From CAZUXE01 sp964624585 (GTDB lineage Bacteria; Hydrothermota; Tepidihabitantia; B3-TA06), in assembly GCA_964624585.1 (NCBI GenBank), contig CAZUXE010000001.1:1-64000 (forward strand): a stretch of 64,000 nucleotides of DNA. The letters are read 5' to 3'. The position numbers and the translations under genes were made by a program. Under the pieces are notes generated by a model, which saw nothing but the letters and a program-made list of their open reading frames with translations, had not been told where the DNA came from and did no database searches. Shown piece after piece: positions 51,677-59,672 of this stretch (positions within the stretch are counted from its first letter, which is position 1; each line of letters starts with the position of its first letter).

Positions 51677-52493
51677 ACAGGGATTCAAAAGGCTAAGGGA
51701 AAAATTTGCCCATGCCTTTAAGTCAGGCGATACCGATGAATTGGAAGAGATTCTTATTGAAGCCGATATTGGCGTTGAGACAACAATGGAATTTATTCAA
51801 GCAAGCCGAGGTAGACCGGAAAAACTTAAAGAGATAATTACCTCTGTCTTGGAGCCTGCAGAAAAGGAAATTGCATTCACAGCGCATCCTACAGTAATTA
51901 TGATTGCAGGTACCAATGGTTCAGGAAAAACAACTACTATTGCTAAACTTGCAACCCTTTGGAGGGAGAAAAAAGTGCTTATCGCAGCATGTGATACCTA
52001 TCGTGACGCTGCAGGTCTTCAGTTGGAACGCTGGGCCAAGACTACCAACACCGATTTAGTGTCTTCCACTCAACGTCAAGATGCCGGCGCTGTTGTATAT
52101 GATGCTCTGCACAAGGCACTTTCAGGCGGCTACGGGGTTGTTTTAGTCGATACGGCAGGCAGGCTACACACTCGTAAAGATCTCATGGCTGAAGCCGAAA
52201 AAATCCACAGGGTAATAAAAAAAGTTATACCCAACGCTCCGCATGAAGTTATCTTGGTTCTTGACGCATCAACCGGTCAAAACGGACTTCGTCAGGCACA
52301 GGGCTTCAAAGAACATATAGATGTTACCGGTGTTATTCTCACAAAGATGGACGGTACCTCAAAAGCCGGAATTATTATCCCAATCGTCAAACAGTTAAAG
52401 CTTCCAATTTACTTCATCGGGCTGGGTGAGAAGGCCGATGATATAGCTGCTTTCGCAGCTTCAAACTTTGTATCCGCTCTCCTGGGCGAATAA
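51654..52493 (+). CDS. ftsY: Signal recognition particle receptor FtsY
   Basis: The 279-aa FtsY has a short basic/amphipathic N-terminus (MWPWKKLKQGFKRLREKF) in place of the long acidic A domain. The N domain and G domain follow, with GTNGSGKTTTIAKLA, DTYRDAAGLQLERW, DTAGRLHTRKDLM, TKMDGTSKAG and GLGEKADDI. It docks SRP-ribosome complexes at the membrane. The start lies inside the smc coding region, so the two are translationally coupled; smc-ftsY adjacency is common in bacteria. Confidence 0.96.
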   Translation: MWPWKKLKQGFKRLREKFAHAFKSGDTDELEEILIEADIGVETTMEFIQASRGRPEKLKEIITSVLEPAEKEIAFTAHPTVIMIAGTNGSGKTTTIAKLATLWREKKVLIAACDTYRDAAGLQLERWAKTTNTDLVSSTQRQDAGAVVYDALHKALSGGYGVVLVDTAGRLHTRKDLMAEAEKIHRVIKKVIPNAPHEVILVLDASTGQNGLRQAQGFKEHIDVTGVILTKMDGTSKAGIIIPIVKQLKLPIYFIGLGEKADDIAAFAASNFVSALLGE

Positions 52494-52711
52494 GTTTAGC
52501 AATCTCTCTCATAAACACATAGCTACGGGATATTAAGATAGTCTAAGATATAGGGATAGGCTTGCAAGCTATTGATAGCCAAGGCGCGTATAATCGACAA
52601 TTTTCTATATTCTCCAAAAATCCTGAATCTAATATGCCAAGGATTTCCTGACGATGGATATTACTATATCTCCATCTTGCTCTACTCCTCACCTCATATA
52701 AATCGCATTAA

Positions 52712-52740
52712 TTGACAGTTGGTAATTCTAATCCTATACT
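52712..52740 (+). promoter_or_regulatory. Leaderless promoter of the M28 peptidase gene
   Basis: TTGACA, 17 nt, TATACT, then 6 nt to the ATG at 52747. Confidence 0.8.
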
Positions 52741-52746
52741 TACAAT

Positions 52747-54963
52747 ATGGTCTTTTTCTCAGTATTCCTGCTTTTACTTTCGGCAATACCGAAGGATATA
52801 GACTATGATCCACAGATTGCTGAATTTATTAACAATGTATCCACAGATAGCATTGCGTCAACTATTTCCCGTCTTTCAGGTGAACAAGCTGTTTTCATTG
52901 ACAATAAAGCGGATTCCATTCCATGCCGTTACGCTTATTCCAGTGGTGCTTACAAAGCTATGCGCTGGTTGGCAGAGCGTTTCGACACAACCCTTATGAA
53001 ACTTAAACTTACGCCGTTTATTCCAGTAGAAATAAGGGATGTTGATATTCTTGCTTCAGGGATTGGTTGGGCATGCGGTTTTACAGGTACTTGGGAAGGA
53101 CACAAACATGGCCTTATCCATACCTCCAACACGGGTACCTCATGGGAGTGGGTTTCAGGAATCAAGGGCTACTATTGGCAGGCGGTTAAGACAATATCTG
53201 CTGATTCGGCATGGCTGGTTGGTTCAAAGGGTCGAATAATGCGTACAGTTGACGGTCTCAATTGGAAAGAGATGCGCTCAGTTAGCGCGGGTCTCTACGA
53301 TATTGCCGCGCTGGATTCCCGAACAGGATGGGCGGTAGGTAATGGAGGCATTCTTCTTTCAACAAAGAACGCATGGGAAACTTATAGTGAAGATACCATA
53401 GTTACAGATGACCTGCGTTACATAAGCGTTCAATCGCCTAACCTAGCTTGGATTGCTTCCAATACTAAAATATGGCGAACAGCTGATGCCAAAACTTGGC
53501 AAGAACTTAGTCAACCTTTAAGCTATATCTCTGATATGCTATTCATTGATTCTCTAACCGGCTACCTTACGGGCGAAGTTAACTCGCAGGGCGCAGTTTG
53601 TATAACTCATGATGCGGGTCACTCATGGCATATTCTTACAGATACCTTTTCAGCTAAAATCAACGCCATTAGCGTTATTTCCCCAGATACCATTATTATT
53701 GCAGGAAGTGCCGGTCTCTTACGCAAATCAACTGATGGCGGCATTCGCTGGTTTAGGATGCACCCTCCTTCTTTAACAACTATCAATGACATTGCCTTTG
53801 CAAAAGATGGTCAGGGATTGGCAGTAGGTGATGAAGATATATTCTACAGTCATAACGGATTGGACTGGAGTAGAACAGATACAAGCAATTTAGGTCTTAT
53901 GTGGAATATTGAGGCTACTCTACCTACAGAAGACAATAGTTCCGCAGTGCTTATTACCGCTCATTACGATGCCAGAGGAAGCGATAATTTTGCATATACT
54001 CCAGGAGCTGATGACAATGCTTCCGGTGTTGCGACAGTAATTGAGGCGGCACGTATTTTAGCGCCGTCCTCTTTTCGGCATCCCCTTAAGTTTGTGCTGT
54101 TTGGTGGTGAAGAGGTCGGCTTGTGGGGCTCTCACAGATACCTAAGTGAGGTCAATGGGAGCAGTCAGAAAATTATGGCCGTACTCAATGCCGATATGTT
54201 TGCCTATGATAGTGACTCCAATCGAGTTTTAGAAATAAACTCAAATATCCACGACCCTATGTCGCTGGCGGCAGGAAAGCTGATGTTGGAAGTTATTAAC
54301 CTGTATTCTATTAAGGTATCACCAGAACATCACACTACAGACGCTTGCGACAAAAGCGATCACTACTATTTCTGGAAAAACAGACTGCCTGCGATATTTA
54401 TAACAGAAGACAGAACAGACTTTAATCCTTTTAATCACAGTGCCGCCGACCGTATTTCATCCATAAATATCGGTTATCTTAAAGAGGGTGTTAAGGCAGC
54501 TGTTGGATGGTTGGCAAGTATGGCTAAGGAAACTAAATTGATTGCAATAGACGAATCACCTTCTATTTCCCAAGCTCCTGTTATTGAAATTAAAATATCT
54601 TCAGACATTTTGTCTTCAAAGGGATGGCTTGAACTAGCTCCTCTCCCTCCACCCGTAACACCACCCGTAACACCACCCGCAACGCAACCCGTAACACAGT
54701 CCATAACACAAACGCCATCCTGTGCAACTCCCGCAATTTCTATAACACACAAGTCTCCACTAAATGAGCTATCCTTTAGCCTTCCTTCCTTGCTAACACC
54801 TTGCATATATGAGGTTTCGGGAAGAAAGGTTAAAACTTTGGCTGGGTTCAACCCTCAATCGAGACTGTATTTTAGCGTAGACGATTTAGCTTCAGGTGTA
54901 TATTGGATAGGTATAAATCTTCCCTACGGCAAGCTAACAAAACGCTTTATAGTTGTCAGATAG
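52747..54963 (+). CDS. Secreted M28 aminopeptidase with propeller and T9SS domain
   Basis: The 738-aa protein has a signal peptide and a Ycf48/BNR-like propeller (about residues 90-390; units such as TSNTGTSWEWVSG, TVDGLNWKEM, STDGGIRWFRM). An M28 peptidase domain follows with all zinc ligands: His406 and Asp408 (ITAHYDARGS), Asp422/423 (GADDNASG), Glu455-Glu456 (GGEEVGLWGS), Asp483 (NADM) and His539 (SDHYYF). A PVTP-repeat linker (about 636-655) and a Por-type sorting domain ending FIVVR complete it. The promoter leaves no leader. It probably degrades peptides at the cell surface. Confidence 0.9.
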   Translation: MVFFSVFLLLLSAIPKDIDYDPQIAEFINNVSTDSIASTISRLSGEQAVFIDNKADSIPCRYAYSSGAYKAMRWLAERFDTTLMKLKLTPFIPVEIRDVDILASGIGWACGFTGTWEGHKHGLIHTSNTGTSWEWVSGIKGYYWQAVKTISADSAWLVGSKGRIMRTVDGLNWKEMRSVSAGLYDIAALDSRTGWAVGNGGILLSTKNAWETYSEDTIVTDDLRYISVQSPNLAWIASNTKIWRTADAKTWQELSQPLSYISDMLFIDSLTGYLTGEVNSQGAVCITHDAGHSWHILTDTFSAKINAISVISPDTIIIAGSAGLLRKSTDGGIRWFRMHPPSLTTINDIAFAKDGQGLAVGDEDIFYSHNGLDWSRTDTSNLGLMWNIEATLPTEDNSSAVLITAHYDARGSDNFAYTPGADDNASGVATVIEAARILAPSSFRHPLKFVLFGGEEVGLWGSHRYLSEVNGSSQKIMAVLNADMFAYDSDSNRVLEINSNIHDPMSLAAGKLMLEVINLYSIKVSPEHHTTDACDKSDHYYFWKNRLPAIFITEDRTDFNPFNHSAADRISSINIGYLKEGVKAAVGWLASMAKETKLIAIDESPSISQAPVIEIKISSDILSSKGWLELAPLPPPVTPPVTPPATQPVTQSITQTPSCATPAISITHKSPLNELSFSLPSLLTPCIYEVSGRKVKTLAGFNPQSRLYFSVDDLASGVYWIGINLPYGKLTKRFIVVR
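54652..54711 (+). repeat. 12-bp coding minisatellite, five units
   Basis: Five units of (C/T)CC-(G/A)(T/C)A-AC(A/G)-CA/CC-type codons encode PVTP PVTP PATQ PVTQ SITQ. It is the same unit as at 24229-24300 in an unrelated gene. Confidence 0.9.
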
Positions 54964-55010
54964 CTCTAAGCATTGCCAAATAGAACCTTTGCCTACCTAA
55001 CGCTTTGCAG

Positions 55011-55030
55011 AAATTGTCTTAAGACAATTT
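55011..55030. terminator. Palindrome between convergent genes
   Basis: A 20-bp perfect palindrome, AAATTGTCTTAAGACAATTT, lies between the M28 peptidase gene and the convergent barrel gene. The T-rich ends on both strands fit a bidirectional terminator, though the stem is AT-rich. Confidence 0.55.
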
Positions 55031-55033
55031 TGT

Positions 55034-57271
55034 TCAAAAGGCCACAGAAAATTTTAAGTTAAAATAGCGAGCCGGAACTGGGGAAGGTATTTGGGACTGA
55101 TAATATTTCCAGGCCGCCTTGTAAGCCTGCACCTCTTCGGCTGCTGTAATGTAGCCATCCTTATTAATATCGCGGGCAGGATGGTAGTTCGCATCGCCTA
55201 TTGCATAGCGGGTTGGAAAGTCTTTTTCTAAAGGTAGTGTAGGTTCAGACAGCTTGCCGAATATCGGCTCTGTCCAATTAAATGGATTAATTAGCTCTGC
55301 TTTAATTTCAGCGCGGAGTTTTCCTAAAATAATTTCTTTCCCTGCTGCTAGTTCTGAATACAGCCACCACGGAGAATTATTGCCAACTTCCTCATCTGCA
55401 AAACCCGACATTAAAGCCAATCGGGGTTTAACAAACCATCCTTTCAAAAGAAACGGTAAGTTATTGGGAGTCTGAAAGCTTGTTTCTAAAACAAACTTAT
55501 GCTTTGCGTCCAAGGGCAGTTTCTGCATCTTTTTAATAAGTGTATCTTCTAAAACAATCCTTTCATAATCTTTTCTGAATCCCTGACTTGTTCCCTTGGC
55601 TAAGGCGTAGGAATAAGAAACGCGTATTTTTCCCCAATTCAATACATTAAACTGAAACCATGGAAGCATACCCCACGCGAAAGCCTTGCCATTTGACAAA
55701 ATGTCCAAAGAACCTGGGGCATTTGACGCAGTATCCTTAAGATTGGCGCTCAATTGCGTTAAATTATATGAAAAGCGTATATATCCTGATAAACCCACGT
55801 CAAAGCTTTTCCCGAAACTCCTGCTTGCTTCAAACCAACTTCGCCACGCTTCTTCAGGTTCAGGATACTTAGTCGGAATAACTAGTAAGGTATCGGCATT
55901 CGGAGAGCTTGTCTTGCCGTCATAGTAGTAGGCAAGCACAGGAGGGGCTGAGCTAAGTTCCGTTCCTGCATCAAAACGAAGTCCGTACAATAATGTCCCG
56001 ACCTCTAGTCTAGGTTCAAGTCTTAACTTATAAGCTGATGCAGTATCGCTTGATTTTGCATTCTTACCCCCAAGCTCCATGTATAAAAGTCCCAAGCCTG
56101 TTTCAATCCAAAGGCTGTCGCTTTGCAACGAAAGGCTATCTGCAAAATAGAAATTACCCAAATGCGGAGTATATTGATAGTCCCAATCGTATTTCTTCCC
56201 ATCACTGCGAGTAGAAGCTTTTGACAAAAGGTTGTACCCGGCATACAAGAATCTGGCCTTTAGGAGATGTCGTTCTTCTAGCTGTATAGATGTTGATATA
56301 TTGGCTCTATCGGCAAGGGAGTTCCTTGTCAATAAATAAGGATTGTTCCCTGAGGAATAAAACATACCGATTACGCCATAAGGATTAGCCCTTGAAAGTT
56401 CTGCAAATGGATTTTTGTAGGATTGTTCTTTGAATAATTTTAATATTGAGAACGGCTCCGGGGTTCTGCCGCCGGTTCGGAAATTAGAATTGTAGGAGGA
56501 AAGCGTTGCATCTATATTCAAAACATCTGTTGTGTAATTAAAATTAAACATGAATAATCCGGCCTCTGAAAATTCAATTGGGGTGGATGCGGGGTTAAAT
56601 GCCCAGGCCGGTGAAAATTTATCGTGCTGACATTCAGAAAAAAGATATTGCGCCCGTACTCCTATACGCTCTGAAGCCTTCAAATAGGCGGAAGCTGCAG
56701 CGCTCCATGCGGCTAGCCCACTATGATGAAGAGAAATATTGTAAGGGTAAGAATTTTTGTACTGCACAGCTTGAGCGTCAAGTGAGACCGCCAACTTTTT
56801 TCCTAATGGGACATTGAAGAATATTTCGGCTTCCCCCTGAAGGCTATCTTCAAAAAACAACTGAGGATTATATACTAAAAAACCGCCATGCCATCCTTGC
56901 TGTTGATTTTTGAGATTTCTGAATTCAAAATAAGGGTTAAGACTAAGCGCACCACGGTTAAGCGAAACGGATGGTATCAAATGGTACGGAAGCTTTATGA
57001 AACATTTTCCGGTTAGAGGATCATTCAAAGGAATTCCATCCAAGCTAAAAAACAGTTCATCTGTCCTACCACCAAAGAAACCTAGCCTAGCGCTTTTTAC
57101 CCTCATTTGCGGAATAAACCATGCATTTCTTATTCGACTGAAGGGATTTACAGAAAGCAGTTCCCTACACCCACAGGAATATGTAAGTGTGTCTTTAGAT
57201 ATTCTGCCGTCCTTGGTCTCTTCTATCTGCGTAAATAGGGATAACCCCAGAAAGACTATTGAAAAAGACAT
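55034..57271 (-). CDS. TonB-receptor-like outer-membrane barrel with reduced plug
   Basis: The 745-aa protein has a signal peptide and a short plug-like section (SARLGFFGGRTDELFFSLDGIPLNDPLTGKCFIKLPYHLIPSVSLNRGALSL). This resembles the plug of TonB-dependent receptors (DG-P-NDP). A long beta barrel ends YFNLKFSVAF with a terminal Phe. An EF-hand-like DINKDGYITAAEEV segment sits near residue 710. No TonB box or carboxypeptidase-like domain is seen, so TonB dependence is uncertain. The gene starts 5 nt after a -10 box and is leaderless. Confidence 0.75.
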   Translation of the reverse strand: MSFSIVFLGLSLFTQIEETKDGRISKDTLTYSCGCRELLSVNPFSRIRNAWFIPQMRVKSARLGFFGGRTDELFFSLDGIPLNDPLTGKCFIKLPYHLIPSVSLNRGALSLNPYFEFRNLKNQQQGWHGGFLVYNPQLFFEDSLQGEAEIFFNVPLGKKLAVSLDAQAVQYKNSYPYNISLHHSGLAAWSAAASAYLKASERIGVRAQYLFSECQHDKFSPAWAFNPASTPIEFSEAGLFMFNFNYTTDVLNIDATLSSYNSNFRTGGRTPEPFSILKLFKEQSYKNPFAELSRANPYGVIGMFYSSGNNPYLLTRNSLADRANISTSIQLEERHLLKARFLYAGYNLLSKASTRSDGKKYDWDYQYTPHLGNFYFADSLSLQSDSLWIETGLGLLYMELGGKNAKSSDTASAYKLRLEPRLEVGTLLYGLRFDAGTELSSAPPVLAYYYDGKTSSPNADTLLVIPTKYPEPEEAWRSWFEASRSFGKSFDVGLSGYIRFSYNLTQLSANLKDTASNAPGSLDILSNGKAFAWGMLPWFQFNVLNWGKIRVSYSYALAKGTSQGFRKDYERIVLEDTLIKKMQKLPLDAKHKFVLETSFQTPNNLPFLLKGWFVKPRLALMSGFADEEVGNNSPWWLYSELAAGKEIILGKLRAEIKAELINPFNWTEPIFGKLSEPTLPLEKDFPTRYAIGDANYHPARDINKDGYITAAEEVQAYKAAWKYYQSQIPSPVPARYFNLKFSVAF

Positions 57272-57276
57272 GACCT

Positions 57277-57304
57277 AGGATAATCTTGCTGGCGAATTTG
57301 TCAA
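57277..57304 (-). promoter_or_regulatory. Leaderless promoter of the outer-membrane barrel gene
   Basis: On the minus strand: TTGACA, 16 nt, TATCCT, then 5 nt to the ATG. Confidence 0.7.
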
Positions 57305-57365
57305 CTGGGGATTTTAACTAAAACCTTCAAAGTGCGAAATAAAACAATGCTGTGATGCTGTTACG

Positions 57366-58310
57366 TTAAACTAAAGAATTAATGCGTTCGGCTACCCGCC
57401 ATGCAATAATCAGTTTTGCAATACCGATTTCGTCAACAATTTTATTTTCAGCCGGCAAAACCTTCGCCCCCGGCTTCCCTGCAATTTCAGCTATTCTTTT
57501 TTCAACCTCAGCCAAGGTAGGACGCGGTATCAGGCCGTTGATTTCTATTTTGGAAACAGCCTGCTTACCCCTTAAGCCCTTACGGTACTCAAAATAGAGT
57601 TCTTCACCCTCAGAACGGCACATCCGCGCAAGATTCAAAGGCAAATGAATTTCCGATAATTTCTCCTCCGTAATTTTTTGAGTTAATCTTATCCAATAAG
57701 GAGAACCACGTTGATATCGCTGTTCTGTTTTTTCTTTTTTTATCTGAACAATAATCTCCGCCCATCGGCGCTGCGGAGCAATAAAACGGCGGTAATGCGG
57801 CTCACGCTCAGCAATAGAGCGCAAAACCGCCTTCTGTGAGTGTCCGCGTTCTTCAACATCTCGACGAAGTTTCCATTCTCTCTTAACTTCTGGATCGGGA
57901 TCTATGTATACTGTGAAATCAAGTAATTCCCGCATTTTTTTGCTGTGGAAAGGAAGCAAGCCTTCAAGAATAACTATTTTTTTAGGTTTGAACCTTACCG
58001 GCGGATCTAACTTACCTGTAGAATGATTATAAACAGGTTTCATTATCATCTGCCCTTGTTTGAGCGCCGTCGTGTGAAGAGCCAATAATTTCAAGTCATT
58101 TGCTTTTGGGTTGAGCGCTACTATACCTGTTTTCCTACGTTCCTGACGGTCAAGCTTATGGTAATCATCAAGTGAAATTGCCGCAACATTAGCTTTGCCA
58201 AATAAGGTTCTTATGCCTGCGGCAAAGGTCGATTTACCTGAACCGCTGTCGCCTGCAACCCCTATTAGAAAAACCTTGTTTGAGCCTTCTACCACTTCTT
58301 CTTTCCCCAT
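57366..58310 (-). CDS. prk: Phosphoribulokinase-like kinase
   Basis: The 314-aa P-loop kinase has Walker A AGDSGSGKST (residues 19-28), SLDDYHKLDRQERRKTGIVALNPKANDL, PVYNHSTGKLDPP and VILEGLLPFHSKKMRELLDFTVYIDPDPEVKREWKLRRDVEERGHS. The DDYH-D...R pattern and the EGL loop match phosphoribulokinase over plain uridine kinase. PRK makes ribulose 1,5-bisphosphate from ribulose 5-phosphate and ATP. The start lies inside the RuBisCO gene (22-nt overlap), so the enzyme that makes RuBP is coupled to the one that uses it. Archaeal-type PRK is the closest impression; uridine kinase is the alternative. Confidence 0.85.
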   Translation of the reverse strand: MGKEEVVEGSNKVFLIGVAGDSGSGKSTFAAGIRTLFGKANVAAISLDDYHKLDRQERRKTGIVALNPKANDLKLLALHTTALKQGQMIMKPVYNHSTGKLDPPVRFKPKKIVILEGLLPFHSKKMRELLDFTVYIDPDPEVKREWKLRRDVEERGHSQKAVLRSIAEREPHYRRFIAPQRRWAEIIVQIKKEKTEQRYQRGSPYWIRLTQKITEEKLSEIHLPLNLARMCRSEGEELYFEYRKGLRGKQAVSKIEINGLIPRPTLAEVEKRIAEIAGKPGAKVLPAENKIVDEIGIAKLIIAWRVAERINSLV

Positions 58311-59554
58311 ATTTCATACGCTTTACCAACATCTTCATCTGCTGCTGCCAGAGATTCTATATCTTTCCCTTGAAGCACCGCATCAACCACTTTTCGCGAA
58401 GTTCTGGCTCCTGCACAGGTACCTGAAGGATGACCATGGATACCGCCACCCTGCATTATTGCCGCATCACGTCCAAAGTTGCCCATAATTGCTGGGATAA
58501 GGAAGGGATGAACGCCTCCTGAGGCAACTGAAAGAACTGGTTTTATTGAACCCCAATCCTGTCCCAGCCATACTCCACTAGCTTCCACTTTCTGTTTGTT
58601 CATCTCTTCATGCATTCTAAGAATCTCTTCTTTATTACCTTCCATTTTGCCAACAATAGTTCCAATGTGTAACTGATCTACTCCGGCAAAACGGCAGAAT
58701 TTTGAAAACGCAAGGGTACTCATACCGTGATCTGGAACACGAGTAAATGCCGCATACATTGCCCTATGGGCATGGATGGCTAATCCACCAGCATGTTTTC
58801 GCAACATTTGTACAGCAGCAAATCCTGCTGTAACAACGTCAATCATCACATAGCGAGAACCGGCCTTCTTCGCCATTTCCAACCTTTTAAGCATTTCATC
58901 GGCAGGCGCTGTAACGTTAGGCATATAACCTTTGGATTCACCTGTCTCCTGTTGCGCTTTTTCAGCGGCTTCAAGAGAAAGCTTGAGTCTTCGCTCAAAA
59001 CGGTTGAATTCCTGATTGGTAAGATTCTCATCATCCTTGACAATATCGCAACCACCTAACATTGCCTCATAGAGTACCTCGGCGAATTGTTCAGATGAAA
59101 GTCCAACCTTTGGCTTCACTATTGTTCCAATTAAAGGTCTATCTTTAACTCCAAGCATTTCGCGTACCCCGTCCCTACCTAAGGCCGGGCCCGAAAAACT
59201 ATCTACCAGAACTTTGGGAAGCTGAAAATCTTCCAGCCTTAGCCTTTCTACCGCTTTCATACCATAGATATTACCTGCAATTGACGAGAGTATTTGAGGA
59301 ATAGAGCCTTTTTCAAACAATTGAGATGGATAGGCTATCCATACATAGGGAGGCTCCATTTTATAAGCATGGGGTTTTAAGGTTTCAGCGACCTTTGCTA
59401 TCATTGTGGATACTTCTGTCCAAGTTCCAATAGACGATTCCCCAACCAATGCTTCTACTGTCTCCTCAAAACTTTTTCCCAAAGCCGGTTTAAGCTTAAA
59501 AACTGTCAAAAGGTCATTTTCCGGAGGCTTATAATCTAAATCCAAATATTCCAT
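58289..59554 (-). CDS. rbcL: RuBisCO large subunit, form III-like
   Basis: The 421-aa protein keeps the catalytic set (spinach numbers in brackets): Glu39 (E60) and Thr44 (T65) in GESSIGTW, Asn95 (N123) in GNIYGM, Lys147 and Lys149 (K175, K177) in VKPKVGLS. Also kept are Lys173, Asp175, Glu176 (carbamylated K201, D203, E204) in IVKDDEN, His263-Arg264, His296, Lys303 in loop 6 (GKMEG), Ser345 and GGGIHGHP. Position 298 is Tyr (HRAMY), where His is usual. The length and motifs fit form III and exclude RuBisCO-like form IV. AAAGGAGTG precedes the ATG. It is followed by an overlapping phosphoribulokinase gene; no small subunit is present. Confidence 0.92.
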   Translation of the reverse strand: MEYLDLDYKPPENDLLTVFKLKPALGKSFEETVEALVGESSIGTWTEVSTMIAKVAETLKPHAYKMEPPYVWIAYPSQLFEKGSIPQILSSIAGNIYGMKAVERLRLEDFQLPKVLVDSFSGPALGRDGVREMLGVKDRPLIGTIVKPKVGLSSEQFAEVLYEAMLGGCDIVKDDENLTNQEFNRFERRLKLSLEAAEKAQQETGESKGYMPNVTAPADEMLKRLEMAKKAGSRYVMIDVVTAGFAAVQMLRKHAGGLAIHAHRAMYAAFTRVPDHGMSTLAFSKFCRFAGVDQLHIGTIVGKMEGNKEEILRMHEEMNKQKVEASGVWLGQDWGSIKPVLSVASGGVHPFLIPAIMGNFGRDAAIMQGGGIHGHPSGTCAGARTSRKVVDAVLQGKDIESLAAADEDVGKAYEIWGKKKW

Positions 59555-59583
59555 AATTCACTCCTTTAATTATCTTTATCTAC

Positions 59584-59611
59584 AGTATAGAATTAATTCG
59601 GTGTTGGTCAA
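59584..59611 (-). promoter_or_regulatory. Promoter of the RuBisCO-PRK operon
   Basis: On the minus strand: TTGACC, 16 nt, TATACT, with a leader of about 25 nt containing AAAGGAGTG. Confidence 0.8.
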
Positions 59612-59621
59612 ACTCTATAAT

Positions 59622-59652
59622 AAAAAAGGGGAAAGCCTATGGCTTTCCCCTT
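59622..59652 (-). terminator. Intrinsic terminator of the C25 protease gene
   Basis: On the minus strand the perfect 12-bp stem AAGGGGAAAGCC / GGCTTTCCCCTT with a 3-nt loop is followed by TTTTTTATT. It lies just upstream of the RuBisCO promoter and separates the two units. Confidence 0.93.
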
Positions 59653-59672
59653 GGGTTAAATTTTTGTATAAA

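Noticed and set aside
58289..59554. RuBisCO-like protein (form IV) without carboxylase function
   Set aside because: All principal catalytic residues, including the carbamylated Lys and loop-6 Lys, are present, which form IV proteins lack.
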